Below, piece after piece: positions 44,894 to 53,446 of a stretch of 64,000 nt of DNA (within the stretch, counting starts at the first letter, position 1; every line of letters begins with the position of its first letter). The stretch is from positions 1-64,000 of the forward strand of contig CALFBH010000012.1 of the NCBI GenBank assembly GCA_937951615.1. The letters run 5' to 3'. Source of the DNA: an uncultured Saprospiraceae bacterium. GTDB taxonomy: Bacteria; Bacteroidota; Bacteroidia; Chitinophagales; Saprospiraceae. Position numbers and translations under genes: made by a program. A model generated the notes under the pieces. The model was not told the DNA's origin and made no database searches. It saw only the letters and a list, made by a program, of their open reading frames with translations.

Positions 44894-45874
44894 ATGAAAA
44901 AAATGAATCAATGGACGGCAATCTTGCTGTTCCTGCTGTTTTTGGGATTGCCAGAAATCAGTTATGGACAAAATGGATATGCTCCACAAGTCAAACCTGT
45001 CAATATTTTTAAACAAGACTATACAGTAAACGACGGACACTCTTATAATGCTGAATTTATACGGGCAAATAAGGTGAAATCTTTTCGGGTGTATAATGAC
45101 CAAAACATAGAAAAACTACCTGCAGGGGCAGGATTCACTCAATATAATTTTGATGAAAATGGGCTATTAATGCAAAAAACAGTACATGAGCAATTTGCTG
45201 ATGGACTCCAGGAGGTCAGCAGACAAAAATATGCCTATGATGAGGATGGCGAGCTGAAAGCAATGGAGGAATATTATGGCGATGAACTTTCCAGTACCTT
45301 GATGTTTATACGTCCGGGCGGAAGACTACAGGCTGTCATTGAAAAAAATGTGGATGGCGCAACAGGCAATTGGTCAAAGTTTTATTGGAAAGGCGACGAG
45401 TTGAAAAAGAAGATTACTTACGTCAATAATAAAATTGTACAGGTAGAATACCATTTTCCTGCCACCAAATCTGTAGCTGAACTAACCCGTATCCAAGAGG
45501 ATGAAAAACGGGATGTAGAAGGCAAATCTGTCTTTTTCTATTTATATAATGATGACCGTATCATTACAGAATTATGGTATGCCTTTTCCGATGATTATGT
45601 GATCACACGCGGCTACGATGAGGCAGGGCGGCTGACCAATATTACAAAAGTCAAAAGAGGCGTAGCAAAAACAATGGATTATAAATACGATAATAAAAAT
45701 AATCTGCTCCGCATTCAGGAATCAAATACAGATGATTTGGATGTCTATTATCGGTATAAATATGATGAAAAACGCCAGTTTGTACAAGAAGAAATCAAAA
45801 AAACAGACACGCAGATTCTAGAACGAAAAATATATCGCTACGATTTTTTATCGGATAATGCGACTAGGGAATGA
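44894..45874 (+). CDS. Secreted YD-repeat-like hypothetical protein
   Basis: The 326-residue product has a signal peptide (ILLFLLFLGLPEISYGQ) and a mature part of short beta-hairpin units with YD-like motifs (QKYAYDEDGELKAMEEYYG; RGYDEAGRLTNITK; DYKYDNKNNLLRIQE; YRYKYDEKRQFVQEE). This pattern occurs in many Bacteroidota envelope proteins of unknown function. No lipobox or T9SS signal is present, so a periplasmic site is likely. ATG 44903 is an equally possible start. Confidence 0.6.
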   Translation: MKKMNQWTAILLFLLFLGLPEISYGQNGYAPQVKPVNIFKQDYTVNDGHSYNAEFIRANKVKSFRVYNDQNIEKLPAGAGFTQYNFDENGLLMQKTVHEQFADGLQEVSRQKYAYDEDGELKAMEEYYGDELSSTLMFIRPGGRLQAVIEKNVDGATGNWSKFYWKGDELKKKITYVNNKIVQVEYHFPATKSVAELTRIQEDEKRDVEGKSVFFYLYNDDRIITELWYAFSDDYVITRGYDEAGRLTNITKVKRGVAKTMDYKYDNKNNLLRIQESNTDDLDVYYRYKYDEKRQFVQEEIKKTDTQILERKIYRYDFLSDNATRE

Positions 45875-45879
45875 TAAAT

Positions 45880-45998
45880 GGTTTAATTACGAATTACGAA
45901 TTGATTAATTACGAATGATAAATTGAATACTTCTCTGTTGACACTGATAAACGAATAAGTTTTGTTAACACTGATAAATGTTCAATGATAAATGTTCA
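45880..45998. repeat. AATTACGAATT / GATAAATGTTCAAT word array before the symporter
   Basis: TTAATTACGAATTACGAATTG words are followed by two CACTGATAAA and two AATGATAAATGTTCAAT words that run up to the start codon of the symporter gene. It is another example of an oligomer array touching a start. Confidence 0.6.
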
Positions 45999-46003
45999 AT
46001 GAA

Positions 46004-47305
46004 ATGAAAAAACTTGCATTACACTGGCAGATAATATTGGGTATGGTAGCGGGCGTCCTGTTTGGTGTTCTTGCCGTTAAGTTTGGCTTTGGCGAATTTG
46101 TCAAAGACTGGATAAAGCCATTTGGTAAAATATTTATTAACCTGCTCAAACTCATCGCAATTCCTCTGATTGTGGCTTCGCTCATCAAGGGGATTTCTGA
46201 TTTGAAAGACATTTCCAAGCTATCCGCCATGGGCGGACGGACGATAGGCATTTATCTGGTGACCACAGTTGTTGCTGTCTTGATTGGTTTGTTTCTGGTC
46301 AATATTATTCAGCCAGGAAATATGATAGACGAACAAACCCGGACAGAATTAATTGGCGATAATTTGGAGTCTACCCAGAAACGTCTTGATGCGGCTAATA
46401 AGCAAAAAGAAGCTGGACCACTACAAGCACTGGAGGATATGGTGCCAAGTAATATCATCAAAGCAGCAGGAGAAAATCAAATGCTACAAGTGATTTTCTT
46501 TGTGGTATTTTTTGGAATTGGACTCATCCTGATTCCTCCCGAAAAATCGGCTCCGGTCAAAGCCTTTTTTGATGGACTGAATGATATTGTGTTGAAAATG
46601 ATTGACCTTATTATGCTGGCTGCGCCTTATGGCGTGTTTGCTTTGCTGGCTGCGCTCATTGTCGACTCGCCAAGCGTGGCCTTGTTCAAAGCATTGATTG
46701 GATATTCCCTCACGGTATTGGCAGGACTTGGGATTATGATTTTTGCTTTTTATCCACTTGTAGTCAAGACTTTCACAGGAAGAGGCTATGGCTTCTTTTT
46801 TAAAGGTATCTCACCAGCCCAATTGCTTGCATTTTCAACGAGTTCTAGTGCAGCAACATTACCTGTAACGATGGAGCGTGTAGAAGAGCACCTCGGTGTA
46901 GATTCGGAGGTGAGCAGCTTTGTTTTGCCCATTGGTGCGACCATCAATATGGACGGAACGAGTTTGTATCAGGCAGTCGCAGCAGTATTTATTGCGCAGG
47001 CGATGGGGATTGATTTGACGATGGGCGACCAACTCACGATTGTCATGACGGCAACCTTGGCTTCTATTGGCTCGGCAGCTGTGCCAGGTGCAGGGATGGT
47101 GATGTTGGTGATTGTTCTGGCTGCGATTGGTGTACCAGAAGAAGGATTGGCATTAATTTTTGCAGTAGATAGAATCCTTGATATGTGTCGTACCTGCGTT
47201 AATGTTACAGGCGATGCAACGGTAGCTATGCTAGTTGCGAAGTCAGTTGGTAAATTGGGTGATCCAAAAGTGAAAGACTGGGACGATCATTATGAAAAAG
47301 CTTAA
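46004..47305 (+). CDS. Dicarboxylate/amino acid:cation symporter (DAACS)
   Basis: Probably a glutamate/aspartate or C4-dicarboxylate symporter driven by Na+ or H+. The 433-residue product has about eight membrane helices and two re-entrant hairpins. Visible: the HP1 serine-rich motif STSSSAATLPVTM, TM7 NMDGTSLYQAVAAVF, HP2 GSAAVPGAGMVML, and TM8 DRILDMCRTCVNVTGDA. An ATG at 45992 also exists; 46004 (MKKLALHWQIILG) fits the family better. It appears to be transcribed alone. Confidence 0.93.
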   Translation: MKKLALHWQIILGMVAGVLFGVLAVKFGFGEFVKDWIKPFGKIFINLLKLIAIPLIVASLIKGISDLKDISKLSAMGGRTIGIYLVTTVVAVLIGLFLVNIIQPGNMIDEQTRTELIGDNLESTQKRLDAANKQKEAGPLQALEDMVPSNIIKAAGENQMLQVIFFVVFFGIGLILIPPEKSAPVKAFFDGLNDIVLKMIDLIMLAAPYGVFALLAALIVDSPSVALFKALIGYSLTVLAGLGIMIFAFYPLVVKTFTGRGYGFFFKGISPAQLLAFSTSSSAATLPVTMERVEEHLGVDSEVSSFVLPIGATINMDGTSLYQAVAAVFIAQAMGIDLTMGDQLTIVMTATLASIGSAAVPGAGMVMLVIVLAAIGVPEEGLALIFAVDRILDMCRTCVNVTGDATVAMLVAKSVGKLGDPKVKDWDDHYEKA

Positions 47306-47320
47306 TTACGAATTTTGGGG

Positions 47321-47382
47321 TCTCGCAGAAACGCAAAGGCGCAAAGTTTATTTTCTCTTAGCGTCTTTGCGCCTTAGCGAGA
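47321..47382. repeat. Hairpin of GCGCAAAG / CTTTGCGC words after the symporter
   Basis: TCTCGC...GGCGCAAAG (47321-47346) pairs with CTTTGCGCC...GCGAGA (47365-47382). Inner 9 bp and outer 6 bp are exact. It may act as terminator, but no T-run follows. Confidence 0.6.
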
Positions 47383-47510
47383 GAATTCTTCTTTGCTAAA
47401 TTTTATGCTGACATTAAATATGCAAATTTATTCTGGACTAATTCATAATTAAATTGTAACAAGAATAAGGAATAGTCGTTAAAATAATGGCACAGAACTG
47501 ACGTCAGGAT

Positions 47511-47548
47511 TTTTTGTATTTGAATTTGGCGTTTGAATTTGTGTATAT
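47511..47548 (+). repeat. Partial copy of the TTTGAATTTG element
   Basis: TTTTTGTATTTGAATTTGGC and GTTTGAATTTGTG match the 3' half of the ~90-bp dispersed element. Confidence 0.55.
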
Positions 47549-47570
47549 ATGTGCAAAAGTAACTGTTTAC

Positions 47571-47714
47571 GTCGATGGTCGATAGTCCATAGCTGAGATT
47601 TAGCAATATTCTAGTTCTGTAAGTTTTACACGCATTTTGCAAAGCAAAATGAAATGCTGAAATGACCTGAATACTAAAAAACAGCTATCGACCATGGACG
47701 ATGGACTATAGACC
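47571..47714. repeat. Inverted word array (GTCGATGGTCGATAG / CTATCGACCATGGAC)
   Basis: The left arm (47571-47595) and right arm (47682-47714) are largely complementary, around a CATTTTGC-GCAAAATG palindrome. The same words (GGTCGATGGACGATGG) appear at 38215-38231, before dinD. Confidence 0.65.
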
Positions 47715-47743
47715 AAAATTGTTATATTCAAAAAACAAAACAA

Positions 47744-48277
47744 ATGAGCAATGAACTTCTCGGCGTGGGCTCTCGCGTCAAACATCCAGCTTATGGGGCA
47801 GGTGTGATTATGAAATTGCGCTATGCTGATTATCAGGTCTGTTTTATGCTATATGGCATGAAAGACATTGGAAAGGAGTATAGCGAGTGGGAAATTGTCG
47901 AACGATTAGAAGCGGAAGAAACGATTACCTTCTCCGAAGCAGAAAAATCGCTGATTTCTATTTTGAAAAAATGGTCAGACATTAGCGAAATTGTTCCATT
48001 GGGCGACAACTGGAAGGGTGGTACAATGGTCTTACAGCCAGCAGACAGCGACCTGAAGTCGAAAGAAATTCCAATTGAGGTGTTTTTTCACAAAATCGTT
48101 ATGCTGCGCGACCGCCTCCGTGTGATGGAGCAACGGATCAACAGTAGCAAAAAACTAGACGATGAAGAAAAGGTCAACTTACAACAATACCTCACTCGTA
48201 TCTATGGCTCACTGACCACTTTTAATGTCCTGTTCAAAGTGAAAAGCAGCCATTTTGTAGGGGAGAGGTCAAGATGA
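47744..48277 (+). CDS. Hypothetical protein with PcrA/UvrD tudor-like N-terminus
   Basis: A 177-residue soluble protein. The N-terminal ~55 residues (LGVGSRVKHPAYGAGVIMKLRYADYQVCFM) look like the small SH3/tudor-like barrel found at the end of UvrD/PcrA helicases (VxHxxFGxGxV pattern). The remainder is helical (FFHKIVMLRDRLRVMEQRIN). Such a fold in PcrA contacts RNA polymerase, so a nucleic-acid or polymerase link is possible but speculative. It is transcribed alone. Confidence 0.55.
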   Translation: MSNELLGVGSRVKHPAYGAGVIMKLRYADYQVCFMLYGMKDIGKEYSEWEIVERLEAEETITFSEAEKSLISILKKWSDISEIVPLGDNWKGGTMVLQPADSDLKSKEIPIEVFFHKIVMLRDRLRVMEQRINSSKKLDDEEKVNLQQYLTRIYGSLTTFNVLFKVKSSHFVGERSR

Positions 48278-48504
48278 TTGGAGTATTTGTGGATTGGTAA
48301 CTGGGGGAGCTGCACAACTCGCAACCCGTAAACTCGCAACTCAAGCACCAAATACGTTAAGAAAAAATTAAATACGCTCTGCTACGGGCAATACTGACAT
48401 TTCTGTGTCAAAAAGATATAATAAGCGGAGTCAAAAGTCGTTTTTATAGTCAAATTCACGACCTTTATTTCGGTGTTATTAAATCAATATTAAAAGATTC
48501 AATT

Positions 48505-48672
48505 ATGAACATAAGAAAAGTAAAAAGCCTGATGGCAATAGTGATGTTACTCGCATTTGTAACCGCAATATCTTCATGCAGTCGCAAAATGGGTTGTCCG
48601 ACTAATCTGTCTATTGGGGTGGATAATATTTCGCTGACGCAGAATATATCTACTGACGATGCCATTGAATAA
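48505..48672 (+). CDS. Small (55-residue) lipoprotein
   Basis: A short frame starting at ATG 48505 encodes a basic N-terminus (MNIRKVKSL), a hydrophobic core (MAIVMLLAFVTA), and a lipobox ISSC with Cys25. Only ~30 residues of mature peptide follow (SRKMGCPTNLSIGVDNIS). The lipoprotein signal is convincing, so this is probably a real gene. The function is unknown. A 40-bp palindrome follows its stop. Confidence 0.6.
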   Translation: MNIRKVKSLMAIVMLLAFVTAISSCSRKMGCPTNLSIGVDNISLTQNISTDDAIE

Positions 48673-48689
48673 GAATATTGAAAATTTGG

Positions 48690-48729
48690 AATACGTTTAC
48701 TAAACCTTCGAAGGTTTAGTAAACGTATT
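48690..48729. repeat. Perfect 40-bp palindrome
   Basis: AATACGTTTACTAAACCTTC (48690-48709) is exactly complementary to the next 20 bases. It lies between the small lipoprotein and mnmD, 7 bp before the mnmD ATG, and could act as terminator or as a structure over the mnmD start. Confidence 0.85.
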
Positions 48730-48736
48730 TAAAGTC

Positions 48737-49408
48737 ATGCCTAAAATAATCAACACAGAAGACGGTTCTTCTAGCGTATTGTCCGAAAAATTTGGAGTGA
48801 ATTACCATTCCAAACACGGTGCAATACAGGAATCGAGGCACGTTTTTATTGAAGCAGCTCTGCATTATCGCGCTGAAACACAAAAAGAACTCAGTGTTCT
48901 TGGCATTGGTTTTGGTACAGGTTTGAACGCCTTGCTGACTTGTCTGGAAGCTGAAACTTTAGGCTTGAAAATTCATTATACTACTGTTGAAGCGTTTCCC
49001 TTATCGCTTGATTTTATTAAAAAGTTGAACTATGCAGAAGTATTGAATCTGGAACAAGCTGCTTCATTATTTACAAAAATACATACCTGCGAATGGGGAA
49101 CTGAATCCACCATTACACCTCACTTTTCTATTTTAAAACAAAAGAAAAAGTTTGAAGACATTCAGGAAACAGCAGCTTTTGATGCCATTTATTTTGATGC
49201 CTTTGCACCTGATGTCCAACCAAAACTCTGGGAAGCCCCACTAATGAAAAGTATGTATCAATCCTTAAAACCAGACGGTGTACTCACCACATATTGCGCC
49301 AAAGGCGTCGTCAAACGAACACTAAAATCAGTCGGATTTAGAATAGAAGCCCTACCTGGACCACCAGGAAAACGAGAAATGACAAGAGCAGTCAAATTGC
49401 TTGACTGA
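48737..49408 (+). CDS. mnmD: tRNA (mnm5s2U34)-methyltransferase MnmD
   Basis: A SAM-dependent methyltransferase for the last step of mnm5s2U at tRNA wobble position 34. The stand-alone MnmD has no MnmC oxidase part. It has 223 residues. Visible: the family start (EDGSSSVLSEKFGVNYHSKHGAIQESRHVF), SAM motif LGIGFGTGLNAL, and acidic/catalytic YFDAFAPDVQPKLW. The C-terminal PGPPGKREMTRA is also typical. It is followed by the heptose kinase gene 66 bp later. Confidence 0.92.
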   Translation: MPKIINTEDGSSSVLSEKFGVNYHSKHGAIQESRHVFIEAALHYRAETQKELSVLGIGFGTGLNALLTCLEAETLGLKIHYTTVEAFPLSLDFIKKLNYAEVLNLEQAASLFTKIHTCEWGTESTITPHFSILKQKKKFEDIQETAAFDAIYFDAFAPDVQPKLWEAPLMKSMYQSLKPDGVLTTYCAKGVVKRTLKSVGFRIEALPGPPGKREMTRAVKLLD

Positions 49409-49409
49409 G

Positions 49410-49460
49410 TGTCAATAGCCTTTTGAATTTGAATTTGCCGTTTGAATTTGAATTTTCCCA
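49410..49460 (+). repeat. Partial copy of the ~90-bp dispersed element (3' half)
   Basis: GTCAATAGCCTTTTGAATTTG, then AATTTGCCGTTTGAATTTG, aligns with the 3' half of copies A and B. It runs directly into the TACCTTTG promoter element of the next gene. Confidence 0.7.
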
Positions 49461-49461
49461 T

Positions 49462-49469
49462 TACCTTTG
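49462..49469 (+). promoter_or_regulatory. TAnnTTTG element 5 bp before the heptose kinase start
   Basis: TACCTTTG ends 5 bp before the ATG at 49475, with TTTG words of the dispersed element 17 bp upstream as possible -33 sequence. If active, the mRNA would be leaderless or nearly so. Confidence 0.5.
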
Positions 49470-49474
49470 CTTCA

Positions 49475-50479
49475 ATGGATCGAATTAACAATCTTTTCAA
49501 AGCCTTCACAGAAACCAAGGTCCTTGTCATTGGCGACGTGATGATTGACCGTTACTTATATGGTCATACCAGCCGCATTTCTCCCGAAGCACCCGTTCCT
49601 GTGGTAGAACTTGGACACACCGAAGACCGACTCGGCGGCGCAGCCAATGTAGCACTAAACCTCAAAGCAATGGGCGCGACACCTTTTTTGTGTAGTGTAA
49701 TCGGAGAAGATGCAGATGGAGAAATTTTTAGCCGAACATTAGAAACGCGTCAAATTTCTCAGGACGGTATCGTACATTCACAAGACCGGATGACAACAGT
49801 CAAATCCCGAGTCATGGCACGAGGACAGCAACTTATCCGACTAGACAGAGAAGAGCAAAAAGACTTGAACGAAGAAGAAGAAAATAATCTACTTGGAAAA
49901 GTCAGAAAAACATTGGAAGATCAGGAGATTCATGTTGTTCTTTTTCAGGATTATAACAAAGGCGTATTATCAGCTCAAGTCATCAGAAAAGTATTAGCAG
50001 AAGCAAAAAAACGCGATATTCCTGTCGTTGTAGATCCAAAAGAAGCCAACTTTTTTGAATACCGACAAGCCACTTTATTCAAACCCAATTTGCGAGAAAT
50101 CGCAACTATGATAGAAACAAGCGTCAATCCCGACAAGCCCGCCACATTGCGACAAGCATCTCAGGCTATCCGTAAACAACTCGATCATACTTATACGCTC
50201 ATCACCTTATCGGATAAAGGCATGTATTTCGATGCCCCTGATTCAGGATTTCTGATGCCAGCACAGGTACGAAATGTAGCAGATGTATGTGGTGCAGGAG
50301 ATACAGTCGTCAGCCTCGCAGCATTGGGTATTGCCAATAAAATGGAATTCAAAGAGTTGGTAGAATTAGCAAATCTTGCAGGCGGGTTGGTCTGCGAAAG
50401 GGTAGGAGTGGTGCCAATTGATTGTGAAGAATTGAAGCGGGAGTTTATTGAGCTGGTGATTAGTAATTGGGGAAATTAG
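49475..50479 (+). CDS. hldA: D-glycero-beta-D-manno-heptose-7-phosphate kinase
   Basis: A PfkB/ribokinase-family kinase, 334 residues, that phosphorylates heptose-7-phosphate for LPS core precursor synthesis. It corresponds to the HldA or RfaE1 domain only; the nucleotidyltransferase domain found in E. coli HldE is absent. Visible: VIGDVMIDRYLYG, GGAANVALNLKAMG, VVDPKEANF and CGAGDTVVSLAALG with the catalytic Asp. ATG 49475 was selected because an ATG at 49442 is inside the TTTGAATTTG repeat. A partner cytidylyl- or adenylyltransferase is not in the window. Confidence 0.88.
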   Translation: MDRINNLFKAFTETKVLVIGDVMIDRYLYGHTSRISPEAPVPVVELGHTEDRLGGAANVALNLKAMGATPFLCSVIGEDADGEIFSRTLETRQISQDGIVHSQDRMTTVKSRVMARGQQLIRLDREEQKDLNEEEENNLLGKVRKTLEDQEIHVVLFQDYNKGVLSAQVIRKVLAEAKKRDIPVVVDPKEANFFEYRQATLFKPNLREIATMIETSVNPDKPATLRQASQAIRKQLDHTYTLITLSDKGMYFDAPDSGFLMPAQVRNVADVCGAGDTVVSLAALGIANKMEFKELVELANLAGGLVCERVGVVPIDCEELKREFIELVISNWGN

Positions 50480-50590
50480 AAAAAGTAAAAAAACAAATTC
50501 CGAAACAAACCCAGGTTGTCTGCGAAGCCAGACAGCCGCAGGCGAAGTCCCTCTCCGCCGAAGGATGGAGAGGCTAGGAGAGGCAATACT

Positions 50591-50669
50591 GAGTATATTA
50601 AGTTAATTGAGTAGAATATACTTAATATACCCAATCAACTTAATAACTCAATACACCCAATAACTCTCA
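50591..50669. repeat. Inverted word array between hldA and mdh
   Basis: TATATTAAGTTAATTGAGTAG words on the left, CTTAATATACCCAATCAAC and TTAATAACTCAATACACCC on the right. These are largely complementary, giving a long stem between the two convergent genes. The words recur before pyrB. Confidence 0.65.
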
Positions 50670-50670
50670 A

Positions 50671-51606
50671 TCACGAAATACCCATAGCTTCATACACATC
50701 CATCACCTTGCGGACGTGATCGGCAGAAGTATTCATTAGCGCCATTTCATCTTTATTCAAGTCCAGTTCCAAAATCTGAACAATACCTTCCTTGCCCAGT
50801 TTTACCGGAACACCGAGGAACATATCTTTCAGACCATACTGTCCATCAAGTCTGGCACAGCAGGGGAAAATACGATTCTCATCGCGCAGGATAGTCTGAA
50901 CCATCTGAGCAGCAGCAGCACCTGGTGCATACCAAGCTGAAGTACCCATTAGTTTTACCAATTCGCCACCACCTTTCTTAGTGCGTTCAACGATAGCATC
51001 CAGTTTATCCTTTGCAATTAACTCTGTAATCGGAATACCGGCTACAGTAGTGTAACGAGGCAGTGGTACCATAGTATCACCGTGTCCGCCCATCAATACT
51101 GCTTGAAAGTCTTTAGGAGAAATATTCAACTCCATAGACAGAAAAGCGCGATAGCGAGCAGTATCGAGAATACCAGCCATCCCGAAAACACGAGAAGAAG
51201 GAAGACCCGAAGCTTTATGAGCCGCATAAGTCATCACATCCAATGGATTGGACACGACAATAATAATCGGGTTCTTAGAATGCTCCATGATCGACTTGGT
51301 CACAGAAGAAACAATTTTAGCATTGGTAGAAATCAGGTCATCCCGACTCATACCCGGCTTACGCGGAATACCAGCAGTGATGACAACGATATCAGATCCA
51401 GCAGTATCGGCATAATCATCCGAGCCAATTGTTTTGGTACTGTAATAATCAATCGGGCCTTGCTGATTGGTGTCCAGTGCCTTGCCTTTTGCAAAATCAC
51501 CTTTAATATCCAGCAGGACAATTTCTTTGACGAGGTCGGCATGTGCTAGTACATTAGCACAAGTGGCACCTACATTTCCTGCTCCAACAACAGTTACTTT
51601 ACTCAT
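50671..51606 (-). CDS. mdh: Malate dehydrogenase (LDH-like type)
   Basis: A NAD-dependent malate/oxaloacetate interconverting enzyme of the TCA cycle, 311 residues. Visible: the dinucleotide fold GAGNVGATCA, substrate-specificity loop GIPRKPGMSRDDL (the Arg after PRK typical of malate), VVSNPLDVMTYAA and the catalytic-His region LMGGHGDTMVPLP. These place it in the LDH-like MDH group found in Bacteroidota. It is convergent with hldA. Confidence 0.95.
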   Translation of the reverse strand: MSKVTVVGAGNVGATCANVLAHADLVKEIVLLDIKGDFAKGKALDTNQQGPIDYYSTKTIGSDDYADTAGSDIVVITAGIPRKPGMSRDDLISTNAKIVSSVTKSIMEHSKNPIIIVVSNPLDVMTYAAHKASGLPSSRVFGMAGILDTARYRAFLSMELNISPKDFQAVLMGGHGDTMVPLPRYTTVAGIPITELIAKDKLDAIVERTKKGGGELVKLMGTSAWYAPGAAAAQMVQTILRDENRIFPCCARLDGQYGLKDMFLGVPVKLGKEGIVQILELDLNKDEMALMNTSADHVRKVMDVYEAMGIS

Positions 51607-51788
51607 TTGTTATAAAATTTTTACGTGTTTATTTTAATGATGAATAGCTTATTTTTCATTTTATAATACCTTATTAATCTATAAGGTTTTGAAAATAGGC
51701 TCAAAAGTAGAAATTTTTTTGTTCTTACGTAAGCATACTACACAAAACAATTGTCTGTTTTTCGACATTATATTGACGATTTTTTTGT

Positions 51789-51796
51789 TAATTTTG
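51789..51796 (+). promoter_or_regulatory. Putative -7 element of the first M43 protease gene
   Basis: TAATTTTG matches TAnnTTTG, 75 bp before the ATG at 51872. The flanking sequence is AT-rich; no clear -33 TTTG. Confidence 0.3.
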
Positions 51797-51871
51797 TACT
51801 TTGTAAATGAATATGCATGAATTCATGCAGAAATTCAAGACTTCATTTTGCCTAACAAAATAAAATTTGAT

Positions 51872-53365
51872 ATGAAAAACGTTATCCTAACACTGATACT
51901 TTGCCTAACTCTACCTGCCCTTGGATTCTCTCAGGGGGAGAAACCTGCCAACTGGTGTGCCTCTGAATATCCTGCCGATATGCTTCCTTTTTTAGAACGA
52001 GCATCTCAGAATATTGTAAATGGAACTTACCGAGCAGGGAGTAATTATGTGCTTCCTATGACGATTCACGTACTACGAAATACGGATGGCTCTGGTGGCG
52101 TGAGCCAAACTTCTGTAATGGATGTGTTTTGTGGAACAAGTGAAAAATACGCTGAATATGGAATAGATTTGTATTTGAGAAGTATAGAATATCGTGATAA
52201 TTCCAACTTTAACTCAAATGCAAACCTGGCCAGCACAATAGACTTGCTGTATAGTATTGATGGTACCATCAATGTTTTTGTACATTCTGCGGTAAGCGGA
52301 CAAGATCTTTGTGGCGTATATAAAGGCTCTGCAACCAGCCAGCAATCTACAGGCTCACCTGATCTTATTCAGGTATCTTCAGTATGTTGGAGTCCTTCTA
52401 CACTGATTCATGAAGTTGGACATTACTTTGGTCTGCCGCACACTTTCTTTGGTTTTGAAGGTTCTGGACTGAACTGTGGTTCACAGGTCAGCAGTGGTGA
52501 AGAAGTAGATGGCTCAAACTGCACAACTAAAGGAGACCGTATTTGTGATACTCCTCCTGACTATTCTTCTGATCGTTGGCAATGTAATGCAGATAGCGAA
52601 GGCTGTATTCAAATTGACCCTAATGGCGTAGAATTCAGACCTGATGGAACAAACTATATGTCTTACGCTAATGATAATTGTGTGAGTGTGTTTTCTCCCA
52701 TGCAGGTAGCTGTTATGAAATCTCTTATAGATAATCTGCGTCAGGATTTATATAACTTTACACCACCGTCTGAATTGGGGGATATTACAGGAGTAGCTGA
52801 AACATACCTTCCACCAAATGGATCAACCAGAGCTTATAATGAAGTGTATTTCAACTGGACTCCAGTCGGACAATCTTCTGCATATTTATTTGAAATCAGT
52901 AAAGCACCTGTTTTTAATCCTAATTTTGTTGTAGAAACAGTTATCACCACGACTAATCAGCACACCAGTTATGTCTTACAACCTAATTTTACGTATTACT
53001 GGAGAGTAAAGCCTTATAATCCTGGTTATACCTGTGCACCTTATTCGGCTACAGGTAACTTTATGACGGCTGAATGGACAGTTGCTAATGAAGAAGTAGA
53101 AGGACTAGAAGATTTTGTAGTTTTCCCAAATCCAGTTATCGGAGGACAATCAGTGAATATAGAACTGCAAAGCACGCGTAACATGGAAGGCGTATTGAAC
53201 CTTTATAATGTACAAGGACAGCGTGTTTATACAGAAAATATAACGGTTACCGCTTCCGCCAATCGTTTTGCGATTGATACACAAAAACTACCTGCGGGTA
53301 TGTATGTGGTAAATGTTGATTTTGAAAAGGGTTCAGTACAACAGAAATTAATCATTGGACAATAA
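51872..53365 (+). CDS. Secreted M43 (pappalysin-like) metalloprotease 1, T9SS
   Basis: A 497-residue zinc metalloprotease. Signal peptide (LILCLTLPALGFSQ), M43 catalytic domain with HEVGHYFGLPHTF (His180, Glu181, His184, third His eight residues on), the MSYAND Met-turn, and a ~100-residue fibronectin-III-like domain. The type A T9SS CTD begins VFPNPVIGGQSVNIEL and ends KLPAGMYVVNVDFEKG. It probably cleaves extracellular proteins at the cell surface. ATG 51872 gives the signal peptide. It is the first of three paralogs. Confidence 0.88.
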   Translation: MKNVILTLILCLTLPALGFSQGEKPANWCASEYPADMLPFLERASQNIVNGTYRAGSNYVLPMTIHVLRNTDGSGGVSQTSVMDVFCGTSEKYAEYGIDLYLRSIEYRDNSNFNSNANLASTIDLLYSIDGTINVFVHSAVSGQDLCGVYKGSATSQQSTGSPDLIQVSSVCWSPSTLIHEVGHYFGLPHTFFGFEGSGLNCGSQVSSGEEVDGSNCTTKGDRICDTPPDYSSDRWQCNADSEGCIQIDPNGVEFRPDGTNYMSYANDNCVSVFSPMQVAVMKSLIDNLRQDLYNFTPPSELGDITGVAETYLPPNGSTRAYNEVYFNWTPVGQSSAYLFEISKAPVFNPNFVVETVITTTNQHTSYVLQPNFTYYWRVKPYNPGYTCAPYSATGNFMTAEWTVANEEVEGLEDFVVFPNPVIGGQSVNIELQSTRNMEGVLNLYNVQGQRVYTENITVTASANRFAIDTQKLPAGMYVVNVDFEKGSVQQKLIIGQ

Positions 53366-53391
53366 TTAAATCATAAATTAGAAAAAATATA

Positions 53392-53423
53392 ATGAGCATC
53401 GGAAAACCGATGCTCATTTTTTT
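53392..53423 (+). terminator. Terminator after M43 protease 1
   Basis: ATGAGCATCGG (53392-53402) and CCGATGCTCAT (53407-53417) form a perfect 11-bp stem with a 4-nt loop and a T-run. Confidence 0.9.
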
Positions 53424-53446
53424 ATCCATTTCCCAACACAAAAATC

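Larger units (their letters stand above)
47306..47743. other. Intergenic region built from several inverted repeats
   Basis: No gene is visible. It holds the GCGCAAAG/CTTTGCGC hairpin (47321-47382), a partial TTTGAATTTG element (about 47511-47548), an inverted word array (47571-47714) and a CATTTTGC-aaa-GCAAAATG palindrome (47633-47651). Confidence 0.6.
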
